A stretch of 64,000 nt of DNA, taken from positions 926,001 through 990,000 of the forward strand of contig CAJHZI010000463.1 in NCBI GenBank assembly GCA_905160935.1, given 5' to 3'. Made by a program: the position numbers and the translations under genes. Within the stretch, counting starts at the first letter, position 1. Each line of letters opens with the position of its first letter. Below the pieces are notes generated by a model, which worked only from the letters and a program-made list of their open reading frames with translations, was not told the origin of the DNA and ran no database searches. Below are positions 1-12,452 of this stretch, piece after piece. The DNA comes from Enchytraeus crypticus. Taxonomy: Eukaryota; Annelida; Clitellata; Enchytraeida; Enchytraeidae.

Positions 1-1382
1 GTGGTCTACCTCTCTCAAAGTATAATAAACAAATCCTTACGAAAATACAAAGGAAAGTACAAAAATTTTTATTACTTCATATATTTTGATTACTCCAAAT
101 CAGTTCGTCAGTAAATTTTATGGATACACAACCACGCAATTCTACTAGTAGCAGCAAATACTATAGATTAAGTAGGCCTACATCGATAAAAAGCTCTTTT
201 TAGAAGTTGCAGGCACGTTTAGATAGATCCTAGACAGTAAACTAAGCGGATAAGTGTACACGGCGCAACTCTTCTAACATATACTAGGCGACTATTCAGA
301 AACTGATCGTGCTATTTGGAAACCTCCTCAGCCATATTTCAAAGTCAGTTCCAATTCCTGCCGGAGCTGCGTTAGAAATCCGGTTTCGCGCCTGTCGGAT
401 TACACGAAAACAAACCGATACCAGTGGCATGACCAGGATTTAGTTTTGGGGGAGGCACTTTGGCAGAGGTACTGACTTTATAGAGTATGTGCACTTATAT
501 TTTTGGCTTAGTACAAATTTTACATGCCATTTAGAGGAGTCAGATGCCCCCCCCCCGCCATGCCACAGTCCGATACACCCGTATTCATCAAGTAGGAAAG
601 TCGAAATTAAACTTTGCTTCACACTATAAAACATTCCTAGTTACCATATTACACATCATAAAGATACATAATATACATGATACAGATACATAATATACAT
701 GATACAGATACATAATACACATCATACAGATACATAATACACATCATACAGATACATAATACTAAACATGGGCAACTGAATGAAGTACACTGATGAACAC
801 ACAACTATTTGCATAGACCGATGCATAAATAAACCAACAATAAAGTAAAAACTACAAAATTGTTAAAATTGACCCTTGTACTTCTTCGAGTAATACTTTA
901 CACCAATCTACGACTATGTATGTACATGAATAGATAAATAAAGGCAATCTGCAAAACATTTCTTAACCAATGATTCACTAAATTCAGATTTTCTCTGAGT
1001 ACTAATTAACTGCATTATAATTCATTATTAGCTTCAGCCTCATTATTCTACTGACTGATTTAATCGTTTCAGCCGACTAACAGTTCATTCTAGACTGGAC
1101 TATTGTAACTCATTACTGCATAGCTTATCTCTTCTTATCTCTTTTCCTTCTTCTTATCTCAAGCGTCTGCAAAGTGACCAGAATTTTTATATTTGCTATA
1201 TCGTTCTTAGAACAGTCAATCAATCAATTGAATTAATTAACCAACCATGACCAACCAATTAATCAATCAATCGAAGGATATGTCACTCCTTGATCATCAG
1301 AAGCATACTAAACAACCAATCATTCAATCTATTAAACGCAAACCGTTTTTCTACTAAACTACACTCGACACAGTCAATCCCA
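1..1382. other. 3' flank of GLS, no gene seen
   Basis: AT-rich; contains the 22-bp tandem repeat at 655-765 and TTTATT motifs that could serve minus-strand polyadenylation. No conserved frame. Confidence 0.6.
655..765. repeat. About 22-bp tandem repeat
   Basis: Units of ACATCATACAGATACATAAT, five copies, 3' of GLS. Confidence 0.85.
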
Positions 1383-4130
1383 TCAACGTGAAGTGCTTGA
1401 CCCCACACCCTCGCTCGAGCCAAACTTCTCCAGGTACTTAGCGACCACTGTGTGTCCAAACTTGAGCGCGTCATCGTATGGGGTGCAGTCCCACCGGTCC
1501 TTGGGCGCCAGGGGGACGTTGCACTGTTCGAGCAGGAAGCGCACGCAGTCGATGTGCCCCTCGCTGGCCGCTAGGTGCAGGGCCGTACGTCCGTCATAGT
1601 CAGCCACGCCCATATGCCGTCCCGCCAGGCAAATGTGACGTAATGATGTGACGTCACCGTTGTAAGCGGCGAAGAGGAGTTTGACAACATGGCTGCCGTG
1701 GTGCTCGAGGTTACGCATCCTAGGGTCGAATCCTGACGACTTGTAGCTGTTAGATTAATCAATTAATTAGTTAAAAGTTAATGAATTAAGAAGTTCATCA
1801 GGCAATGAATTAATTAGTTAATCATTCAATGAATTAATTGGTTAATCAATCAATGAATTAATTAGTTAATCAATGAATTAATTGCTTAATCAATCAATGA
1901 ATTAAATAGTTAAGCAGCCAATGAATTAATTAGTTAATAAGTCAATGAATTGATTAGGCAATCAATCGATGAATTAATTAGTTGATCAGCAATGAATTAA
2001 TTTGCTAATCAGTTATTGAATTAATGAGTTAATCAGTCAATGAATTCAATTGTTAATCAGTCAATAAGATTCTCAATTAGGAACTACCACCTGACGATTT
2101 ATAATGAACTAGACTAACAATTGCATTACCTTTAATCGCTTTTACAACAAATCAAGCAACGCTAAATATCTAACAGCTGCTACCACAGTAGATTACAAAT
2201 TAAACAGAAATGAATAATAATAATAATAATAAAGGTTTAACGTCCGTTTCCTCATACAAGGATGATGTCAGGGACGTTCCCCCATCACATGTCACTACAA
2301 ATCGAATCTCCCCAAACGATCTGAAAAAAACATGTGCTGAAGAGAAAGAATGTAAATAATTGAAAATTTACCGAACTGAATATACAACGGAAAGTTAATC
2401 TAGGAATTAAATAAACAAACTCTAAAACAATAAAGAAATAACTGGCAATCAGTAGCTGGTACCTGTCATAGTGATGGAAGTTAAAAGTCTTAACAAGCTG
2501 TTCACAGAACTGTACCCCCCTCACACTGTTGCCCATGGGATCCAGCGGTGGAGACCACAAATACATGCCCAGCACATTGGGCACGACCAGCAGGATACCC
2601 CCAGATATGCCAGACTTGCCCGGCAGCCCCACCTTGAAAGCAAAGCCCCCCGAGTAGTCGTACATACCGCACGAGTGCATCAGAGAGAGCGTGTTCCTTA
2701 CAGCTGTGTCACTCAACAGCTGAAACCATAGTCATAACAAAACATAGTCATAACAAAACATAATCAAAATAAAACATAATCATAACAAAACAGAGTCATA
2801 ACAAAACGGTAACACAATAGTAATAATAATAGTAATATTAACTACTATTAGTACATTACTAATAGTGATTTATACAGTAGGCGTGGTAATCCTCACATTA
2901 GGCGTGGGAATCCTCATAGTAGACGTGGTAATCCTCATAGTAGGCATGGTAATCCTCATAGTAGACGTGGTAATCCTTACATTAGGCGTGGTAATCCTCA
3001 CAGCAGGCATGGTAATCCTCACAGCAGGCGTGGTAATCCTCATAGTAGACGTGGTAATTCTCACAGTAGGCGTGGTAATCCTCATAGTCGGCGTGGTAAT
3101 CCTCATATTAGGCGTGGTAATCCTCATAGTAGACGTGGTAATCCTCATAGTAGGCGTGGTAATCCTCATAGTAGACGTGGTAATCCTCATAGTAGACGTG
3201 GTAATCCTCACAGTAGGCGTGGTAATCCTCATAGTAGACGAGGTAATCCTCATAGTAGGCGTGGTAATCCTCTTAGTAGGCATGGTAGTTTCTAAGTAGG
3301 GGTGGTAATATCTGAGTAGGCATCATAATCACAGTAGGTGTGTTAATTTATACAGTAAGCATGTTAAAGGATCATGCCAAAGGCAAGCAGTATGAAAAAA
3401 TAATTTAAAAATTAGATGTTAAATGTCAGAAAAATAATTGAAAAATCAATAAGTGATAAAATAGTAATTTTCTTGTTTTTAGATACCCTGATTGTTCTAA
3501 CTTCAAAAGCTTTGCCATTTATATTACGTGTTAACTGAGCCATTATATTTGTCTATAGCTGATCACTATATCTGTCCCTAGCTGATCAAGCTGGTCTCAT
3601 CAAATTATCATCTACATCCATTCAGCTATTAAAACCATCTTTTACCATACTTCTCTTCATTTTAAAAGTAGGAAAAAATTTGAAGAGGATATCAATTTAA
3701 AAAAACAGTGCATACATTTCACTTTAAAATTACCTATGACATTGAATACTCGTCTCATAAACATAGTATAAAGCATATCTTTGAAACTAAAATTTTGTGA
3801 AATGTAAAAAATAGATCTAAATTTTTCACAAGAAAGCTCAGTGGTTCCCAACCCATGGGTCGCGGCCCCTCGAGGGATCGCCTGACCAAGTCAGAGGAGT
3901 CGATGTCTGCTAGTAATTTATACAATAAATAACAAAAACAAACGTCTGCAAACTACCATCAAAATATGTGAATAAAACAAACCATATCACGAGGCATATG
4001 ATTTGAACATGTCTCACTATAGAAAAGTAGTCCAAAACTAGTCAAGTTTTCAGAAACACTAACAAAGTACCTAGCAAGGTATCGAAAAAACTTGGGAGTC
4101 ACCACCTGAAAACAATAAAATAGGGGTGGC

Positions 4131-4190
<60 letters not shown>

Positions 4191-7100
4191 GTTTATTTCA
4201 GCATCAACACAGTGCTGGGTTAAAAAGATGAGAGCCACTGAGATACACAAACCTTTTCTCCAGTTATCGGGCAGTATCCGCCATTTGCCAGAGTGGCGGC
4301 CATCACCGCTCCAGAGTTGACGTTGATCTCAATGGCGCAGAGCTGAAAGTAGAGGTCCATCGTCTCGTGGAGATTTATTCCGTCCGGAAAACACTTGTTC
4401 TCGCGGAGAAAGTATCCGAGAGCATAGTTTCTATCTCCTATCTCGCGCTCGGAGAGAAACATGGCCGGATTGTAGGAGACGAATTCTCCACCAGCCATTC
4501 TCTTGTACTCCTGGATGATCTTCTCGAAGCGGTCAGCCAGCATGAGGTCAGAGTTCATGAGGGAGGTGATGACCAGTGAACCAGCGTTAATTAGTGGATT
4601 GTAGGGTCGTCCATCCTGTGGTAATAGAATTACGTCAAAAAATAGTTAATTACATTTAGGATTCAAAGTTAATTAGTGGATTGTAAGATCGTCCGTCCTG
4701 TGGTAATAGAATTATAACGTAATATTATTATGTTATAATAATATTTAATTATAATTAGGACTCATGGTTAAATAGTGGACTGATTGGTCATCTGTCTTGG
4801 TCAAAGTCGTGATGTGCTGACCAATGTGCTTGAAATTTACAAAACTTGACCGGCGGCCAATTCTTCCAAACATAGAGAAATTTCGTTTTAATATCTTTAA
4901 CAACGGGGAAAGTTATAGATTTACAAATACGAGCGGGTAAATAACTGCAAGTGTCATGAATTGAACCACTACGGAGCAAGTCGAACAATGAAGCAAGACA
5001 CTTCTGATCACTTTAACGGAGTCTCTAATAAAATAATAACAGCATAATATATAATAATAGTAATAATAATATATACTAATAATATTATATAATGATAATA
5101 TATAATATTAAAATTATATAATAATAAAATTTAATATATAATATTAATATACAATAATATATAAATATTAATAAATTATTATTATTTAAACATAATAATT
5201 ATTAATATTAAAACATAAAATATAATATTAACATTAATAATAATACCATAATATATAATATTTAATATACATACATAATTTCCATTCGTTTAAATTTTTG
5301 TAGGACAGAGAGGATTTGAGACAGTCTATTCATATCCCAACACTGGTTTGGCTGGGATTCAAGGGATGATGATGATGATGATGAATAGCATATATAAATA
5401 TATATTATCATAGCGCCGCACTACCTGATTAAGTTTAATGGACGTGAAGCTCTCGCCGCTGGGTTCATGCCCCACGTACTGATGCACGATGTCTGCACCG
5501 TGCTCGTTGAGCGCCAGCGCGTAGTTTATTCCCTTCCCACTAGACTGCACCGTGAACGGTACACTGGAGTCTCCAATAGAGTGTCTCTGTCCATCCACCG
5601 TGCACAGAGACACAGCCCAATAGTCAGGACTGTAGAGCGACAGGGGCTGTATGTACGTAGATACCTGTGAGACAATACAATACATTACAATACAATACAA
5701 TAAATTACAACATAGTAGTAGTAAGGACTGTAGAGTGACAGAGGCTGCCTTTGTAAGCCCTTATTAATCGTCAAATACTATTTTCAATATAAACTCAACC
5801 TACTCTCTTGTTAACAGTGACATCTAGTGCAGGACAATTCCCTAACTGTCTCTCTTGCTAACTGTGAAATCTCTCTCTCTCTCACTCTCTCTCTCTCTCT
5901 CTCCTCAGTACACTGTAACTGGCAAATTCAAGAACATATTCATCTAAGTCTGCTTTCTCGCTTCATAAGAGCACTCCTTAGATCAACAAGTTAATCCCTT
6001 CACAAAGTCTATGCTTTATCCATACCATATGTAGCCTATAGCTTGGGAAAAGTATGGCTTCTGAGGTGGTTTCCCATTGCCTTCCTCAGTTAGATGGCTT
6101 CATTACCATTTAATCCTGGAGGAAAATATTTCATGGAGAGGTTGGTCCCCTCTTGCCATCATCAGCTCCTGCCTTAGTCGCCTCTTACGTACACAAAGCA
6201 GATTGTTTGTGGTTGCACAATTCTGCAGTGGTCCAACCACACCCAAGCACAACACGGGAATCGAGAACAACATGGGGACGTGCAGGACAATTCCTTAACT
6301 GTCTCTCTTGTTAAGATTTAATTTAGTGAGCACTATAAGAAGTTGGAATAATTACAAAAAATAATTTTTTACTGATTTTTTTTATACAAAATATTGTCTA
6401 CTGATTAGATAGAAAGGCCCAACCTGTCCCCGAGTGTTGGTTCTACAAGCCCAGTAGATGTCGTCCACCGCAGAACAGAACTTTGGAAAATCTGGAATAA
6501 CGAAGTCGCCGATAAAAGCTCTTCGAATGAGAACAATGTTCTCTTTTATACAGCGACGCAGTTCTGATGCATCAATTAACACCTGTGATCAATCAATAAT
6601 CATAATCATACATAATAATTAATCAATAAAAGTAGTCAATTCACAATCAACCAGTGCCAGCACTCAATCACTAATCAATCAGTGATCTGTATTGAATCAA
6701 TTGATGTATCGTCAATCAGAATTCGTAATCAATCAATACAATTTATACAATAATAGTCATCGGCTACTGTCAATAACTAGTGTTCAATTAGTCACTGCTC
6801 ACAACATCAACCAGGATTAAATATTGATAAATAATCGTAACGAGTTGATGCACTCATGAATACTACAATTAAGTCAATCAACCAACAACCAACCAACTAA
6901 GCAAAACAACCAACCTTAAGTTACAACAGTCTCAAATGCAAAGATAATGATAGAAGTTCAATGTACATTTTCTCAACCTAGGATGATGTCGGAAACAACA
7001 TTACCATTATCATACAACTCATTTCATGTCATCTGAGAGTAAAATCTCGGACATTCACTGGATTGGTTATACGAAAAATGGACAAAATTGCCTAAAGGAT

Positions 7101-8908
7101 TTAACATGTGGTATTAAAAAGTGATAGATATCAACGTAGTTGCTCATTTCACTATAATGTGTGTTATTATATATCATATATCATCTCATACAACTAACTA
7201 CAGACAAACCTCGTTCTGTTCCGGCACCCCCTCCAGGTACTGTTGTAGCTGAGTGAAGGACTGAGTGAGCCGTGGATCATTCTTCCAGAGTCCCACGTTC
7301 CTCAGACCTCTCATCAGCCTGGAGAGGTAGACCTTTCCTGAGCCGTCCCCTAGCAGGTTACACAGCTGCTCCTCAAAGTCCACGTAGCTGTGCAATCATC
7401 AGAAATTATATATACGATGTCCATAAACATTTTTTGCACCCTTTTGAAGCTTGTATTAAAGAATTAGCATCCGGTACAACAGTCAAGAAAGCCACTAGTA
7501 GATCATCAGATGATTCTTAACCGATTCTCTCTCTTAGTGCACAGCCTACTGGCAGGTCCATGGTATATAACGCCTCCACTCTTTTCTGTCTTCTGCTATC
7601 CTCTTCTTACCACCCCCTCCCCATTTAAGGGGTGCACGGGACTGGGGGCAATTATTTGTGTTGTGATATATACCATTCTCTTCTTGGGATTATGCATTTG
7701 ATAAGGTGGGCCCCCAATGCCTTCAGGTGCTATGTATGTTTTATGATTCATGATTTGTGTTTCATGTTTTATCATATTCATTTGACAGAAAACTTTTTAT
7801 CAGATTAATATTTCTCATCCAAGTTTACCAATATTCATTTTCAACTGAACATGAACAGCTTAGAGCCACCTTCAATTCTTCATACTTTTTTATTTACATG
7901 AATAAAATCATAACAGCAAATAAAATTACCTCAATAGCGTCAAAAATATACAATAAGAATTCAGCTGATGTTGAAGAATCCTTTAGGAAACATTATAAAC
8001 ACTTCTGTAATATCTTGAAGAAGATCAATTGTCAAAAATTTTCAAATAAAAATTTGTGAGATATTATGAGATTTTAAATTTTAAATCATCATTATAAACA
8101 GTTAAAACAACATTTATAGTAGAATTTTATTACGGAATAGCCAAAAATTTTAATATTAATTGTTTTTAATTACATCAATAACTTTTACTTTTACTTTGAA
8201 AATACGATCTAACACTATATAAGTTACCTAAAACTCACCATATGTAGCATAAGCAATAGGACTCACCAAACTTATCGAAAACCTCTACACTACTGTTCCG
8301 CAAGTTGCAGGAATATGGCACATATTCCTACTCATATGTTGCTTTTCATGCTCCATAAAGAGCACTCCATTGATCAATGAGTTACTCCCATCAAAAAAGA
8401 TCTAGACTGAACTCACCTAAAACAACAAAACCTACCTAAATCTCAGCAGAACTCATCTAAAACTCAACAAAACCTATCTAAAGCTAAACAGAAATCACCT
8501 TAAACTCAACAAAACCTACCTAAAACTAAACAGAACTCACCTAAAACTCAACAAAATCTACCTAAATCTAAACAGAACTCACCTAAAACTCAACATAACC
8601 TACCTAAAGCTAAACAGAACTCACCTAAAACTCAACAAGACTTACCTAAAGCTCGACATATCGTCTTCAAGCTTCATGCCGTCTGAAGCATAGTTAGCAG
8701 CAGGATACTGGCGACCCTCCATAGACATGAAGCGAGATTGGCCGCAGAGTATTTGCGATTTCGGTGTAGAAAATTGAGCATAGTATAGGCTTCTATATCC
8801 AGCTCCAGTCGGCTTTCTTGAACCAGATGAGCATTGCCGTACGAATTGCAACTCAATCTGCGCTGAGGTGCCACTTTGTAGGAACTTATTTAAGCCGTAA
8901 CGCCACAT
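1383..8908 (-). CDS. GLS: Glutaminase, kidney-type (GLS/GLS2 family), complete, 7 exons
   Basis: Mitochondrial phosphate-activated glutaminase, hydrolysing glutamine to glutamate and ammonia. Coding exons in transcript order: 8646-8908, 7210-7387, 6424-6582, 5425-5664, 4253-4615, 2463-2719, 1383-1746; phases agree and the sum is 1824 nt (607 aa), close to vertebrate GLS. Exon 1 holds a basic, Ser-rich N-terminus that fits a mitochondrial presequence. Exons 2-3 carry the helical N-domain ([13 protein letters not shown]). The serine-dependent glutaminase fold follows, with the SxxK catalytic pair in [37 protein letters not shown] and [19 protein letters not shown]. The last exon encodes ankyrin repeats ([33 protein letters not shown]). 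All catalytic-core motifs I know are present. Introns hold a 21-bp minisatellite, LINE and SINE pieces, and a donor-like array just past exon 1. The start is the first ATG of the exon-1 frame; a non-coding upstream exon is possible. Confidence 0.95.
1745..2075. repeat. AATTAATTAGTTAATCAATC-type degenerate tandem repeat
   Basis: About ten loosely conserved units of AATGAATTAATTAGTTAATC in GLS intron 6. Confidence 0.8.
2215..2310 (-). mobile_element. LINE 3' end fragment (ATT-tailed family)
   Basis: (AATAAT)n followed by AAAGGTTTAACGTCCGTTTCCTC and GATGATGTCAGGGACG, the reverse complement of the family 3' end. Located in GLS intron 6. Confidence 0.7.
2872..3300. repeat. 21-bp minisatellite, about 20 units
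   Basis: The unit GTGGTAATCCTCATAGTAGAC varies at a few positions (GTAGGC, ACATTAGGC, ACAGCAGGC). As 21 is a multiple of 3, both strands stay open: plus gives a VVILIVD-type repeat and minus an RITTPTM-type repeat. It lies in GLS intron 5, so coding is not expected. Confidence 0.9.
4136..4188. repeat. (GA)n microsatellite
   Basis: About 50 bp of GA in GLS intron 5, 65 bp from the exon 5 donor. Confidence 0.95.
5945..6270 (-). repeat. Interspersed repeat, RTE/BovB-3'UTR-like
   Basis: In reverse complement it reads GAGGAAGGCAATGGGAAACC then CACCTCAGAAGCCAT, a motif style typical of RTE/BovB 3' regions. Related pieces lie at 37830-37915 (+) and 8230-8405 (-; shared AGAGCACTCC..GATCAA). In GLS intron 3. 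Confidence 0.5.
7029..7172 (+). mobile_element. tRNA-SINE family 1, 3' part
   Basis: Starts at ATCTGAGAGTAAAATCTCGG and runs through GACATTCACTGGATTGGTTA, AACATGTGGTATTAAAAAGT and ATAGATATCAACGTAGTTG to the 3' end TTCACTATAATG. The tRNA head is missing. In GLS intron 2. Confidence 0.75.
7535..7640 (-). mobile_element. Possible fragment of the same LINE 3' region
   Basis: GGCAGGTCCATGGTATATAACGCC..CACTCTTTTCTGTCTTC resembles 52925-52970 (GGCAGGTCATGGTAATAACG..CACTCTTCTCTGTCTTCC). Short and diverged; in GLS intron 1. Confidence 0.4.
8401..8645 (-). repeat. About 42-bp tandem array abutting the GLS exon 1 splice donor
   Basis: The minus-sense unit is about TTTAGGTGAGTTCTGTTTAG plus TTTAGGTAGGTTTTGTTGAG, repeated about five and a half times. 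It starts directly at the exon 1 donor TTTAG/GTAAGT. Each unit carries two donor-like AG/GTRAGT or AG/GTAGGT motifs. Confidence 0.8.
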
Positions 8909-9708
8909 TTTAAGTCTGCTTATTTTAAATACTTACTAAATTCTCTTTGAAGTCATGAAATATATTTCTTATTAAAGCAAAGCCCCAAACTCCAGAATCA
9001 ATGCAATTATAAGTTCTACCTTAGATGAACTGCATTATAAGATGACCTGAAAATGTATAAAATAGTTAATTTATAATAAATTATACAATTAATTGCTGAT
9101 TTAATTTATCAATCTATACAGGCAAATATTGATAAGCTTGTCTACTTAACTAATCCGTTGTATAAGTCATAAAATAATTGTAGTTAAATGCTTGACTATA
9201 ATAGTATAATGTATCTATAAGTTATTAAGATAATAACAAAGGCTCTTATCTGCTCACTAAACAATACAGATAAAGCAGGTTCAAGCCTTGGCTCTGACTG
9301 ATACAGAATGACTTACATAGAAGAGGAATAGAATGTCAGAATCTGGTAACAAAAAATGGTCCACTTTGTTCAAAATGCTTCTACATACACTAAACTCTTT
9401 GGATGGTATAATCTGTCCAACCTTTAACCCCTTCCCTTATCAATGTTTGCTTAATTCTCAGCTCACATGAACTTGATTCTTCTGCTAACCAATCAGTCAG
9501 CAATGGTCTTTGTTGAGGCTTTAACAGCCACAGAAATCAGGGCTCATAAAAAGAAATTTCTAAAAATTTTGAAATATTCTGCAAGCTATTTATTGTAGGA
9601 TTTAGTATAGCATGTCTACTTTTAAATATATATTTTAAATATATACATAGACCTAGAATGACTAAAATTGTTCCCACGTAATGTATTGTCAAGATGAGCG
9701 GTCGCGAA

Positions 9709-9752
9709 TATTTATGTCTAAAATTGTGTATCCACAATTTTAGACATAAATA
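9709..9752. repeat. Perfect 20-bp inverted repeat with 4-base loop
   Basis: Left arm TATTTATGTCTAAAATTGTG (9709-9728), loop TATC, right arm its exact reverse complement (9733-9752). Intergenic. Confidence 0.95.
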
Positions 9753-10485
9753 CAGGCTGATAGATGAATACTGCTTTATAAACTGCGTAACGAATTTAAA
9801 ACTAAAAAAATGTTAAATAACATCATGAATGATCACTTATCACAATAAGCTTTACTATATTGACATATTTATAAGAATAATTAAATATGAGGCAATTTAA
9901 TCGCTTTATAAATCGAAGAAATAGCAGTAATTGCACCTAATTTGGCAGGTTTATAATTTATTAATCCCAGAGCTAAATATAGTTTGTAAATCAGCTGTTA
10001 TTTTCAACACAAAAAGCCGACAAACTGAACATCTGCTAGACGTTACATGATTTCAACTAAACTGTACGATATCTTGGATAACTGATATCAATTAATAAAT
10101 TACGGCTAGAAAGTATATTAGAAAGATAATCGCCTAATTTTGATTTTATTTAAAATACGAGCATAGTTTACCAAACAAAAGTAGAGCACAACGAAATGCA
10201 GTAAACAAAAACATTGCCGTCAGTGCTACTCCTACAATAATATTCAATTCCCTTTGTTGAGAGAAAAAACTGGAAAATTTCCCGAGATTTCCCAAAATTA
10301 AAAAATTTTTCCCAAGTGTTAAAAAACGCATTTAGTGGAAACTGTGAGACCTGATAGATTGCACAACAACTTAATTTGCTTCTTATAAAGGATTATGAAT
10401 GAACAACATCGGTGCGACTGTGTTTAGTCTTATTTCCCTTTTTATTTTTATTGTTAGTCTTATTTATTATTTTTATTTAGTATTA

Positions 10486-10650
10486 TTTGAATCCCGGCCG
10501 CAATGATCTGAGAGTAAAATCTCGGACATCCACTGGACTGGTTATAGGGGAAAATGGTCTAAATTGTCTAACGGTTTAAATATGTGGTATTAAAAAGTGA
10601 TAGATATCAACATAGTTGATTATTCACTATAATGCTTGTTTACTTTTTAT
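10486..10650 (+). mobile_element. tRNA-SINE family 1, 5'-truncated
   Basis: Keeps only the end of the B box (TTTGAATCCCGGCCGC), then the complete body to CACTATAATGCTTGTTTACT. Confidence 0.78.
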
Positions 10651-12418
10651 TTAAATGTAGGTTGATCGAAGTGTCATCTCGCCGGACCATTATATAGAGC
10701 TCCATGAAAGGAACTTTTTTAAAAAGGAGCATAAGTTTGTCAAAAGGGTGCATATACACATAAATATAGTTATTTCAAACTTTGAAATCTTCCGCCGGTG
10801 CTAAATTTTTTATTGTTTTTAGCATATTTCCTTTACAAATGATGTGACGACTAATTATTAACGTTGTTGGCCGATTTTTTAGCGAATTTTCAGTCAACTG
10901 CACGGGTCAAATCACGAACGGGGAGATCGTGTTACAGTGCCAAATTTTCTAACTGGGAGCAATTACCCTTCCCTTCAGCAAAAATGTTAAATGAGGCTTT
11001 GCTAAATACATGCCTGTACAATGAAATCCTTTAATATCTCGCCAAACATCTTCTTTAATATTTCAACAGAGATCTCAACTAAAGCTAGCCTTTTAATATT
11101 AAACATGCATTACCATAAGAATTTAATTATAATTAGATAACAATTTAAGAAATTGTTTCAGAAATAAAGATGACATCGAATATGCGGATTTGCATAATTA
11201 TATAAAACTTTCAATTTAAGCCTATCGAGCTTAAACTAAACGAAATCGAGCTTTTAAATTATAAATTTTTGTATACTACCAAAAAATATCCCAAGATTCA
11301 CAATATTTTGAGATTTCCCTCACAAGATCCCAAGGTCAACTGAAATTTCCCAAAACCTTTGAAATTTCCCTATATTTTATTTAAAAAATCCTAAAGAGGG
11401 GTAGCACTGACTGCCGCCAGTTAAAGCAGGTTCCCCTGCTGGGTACGCCAGCGGCTTGGCATGATCATAATTAGAGATGGGAATCGAACCGACCCCGAAT
11501 CGAACATAACCATAACATCTGGTATTCTGACCGAATCAAACCGAACCCGAACCCAGACTCTGGTCAAACCCTGCTGGCTGTTTAGCAGGATCAGATATTA
11601 AAAAATCCATAAAAGTGCGACGTACGTTAAGGTGGAAAAGTATAGCCAATACAGAGTAAGTAAATAGATCCTGAAATAGTCGCTAAAAGGTGGAGATCGA
11701 ACGGGGCTTGGAGTCAAACAAATATGGTTTTTGCATTGTTGATCCTTAATTATTTGTTAGAATTTCAAATCACAAAATAATAGCTTTCAAAAAATTTACA
11801 TATATATCTCTATAGAAGATAGAAATTAGTAAATTTCTTTGCCACTGTATGTATAGGCATCTACTTCTACTGGATTCAGCTAGTAGCCGTTCTCGGACTG
11901 AATACCCGGATTTTTGTTCGCTACTCACATATTCTGTTCAATTATCAGCATCGGTTGCAATGGGTTCCATGGTGTTTAATGTTGTCCTAGACAACAGCTG
12001 CAATCTAGTTGTATTTTATTGCTAATGTTGATAAATGGTAAATGAAAGAACTTTCTATATTAAAATTTTACTTGTATTGATCACTATAGAATAAGGAATT
12101 ATTCTATATAATAGCGTCGTCACATGAAATGTTACGTAATGCCTACCGACGCCACAACAATTCTCTTTTTCTTCGGACAGATTTTAGAATCTGCGCATAT
12201 ACGTGTCTAATAATAAATCGATAAGAATTTAACGTCCGGTATGTACCTCGCCATAAGGCAATGTCAGGACGTCCTCTGTAGACTCTGCATAAACATCATG
12301 CGCCAAAACACCACACAATGACGACTGATCTAGTTCACAAAGAAAACAAAGTAAGAGAAATTTACATGTAAGGCGAGATCAAAAGAGTTGCAATTCCAAG
12401 ATTCAAGGCAATCGGGTC

Positions 12419-12452
12419 AAAATTTAGACCTATCACCATAGGTCTAAATTTT
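12419..12452. repeat. Perfect 15-bp inverted repeat with 4-base loop
   Basis: Left arm AAAATTTAGACCTAT (12419-12433), loop CACC, right arm ATAGGTCTAAATTTT (12438-12452). Intergenic. Confidence 0.95.

Noticed and set aside
660-3300. CRISPR-like regular repeats
   Set aside because: Repeats are head-to-tail minisatellites without unique spacers, in an animal genome.
7757-8059. 100-codon plus-strand frame in GLS intron 1
   Set aside because: AT-rich composition, no recognised domain, and antisense to an intron; most likely chance.
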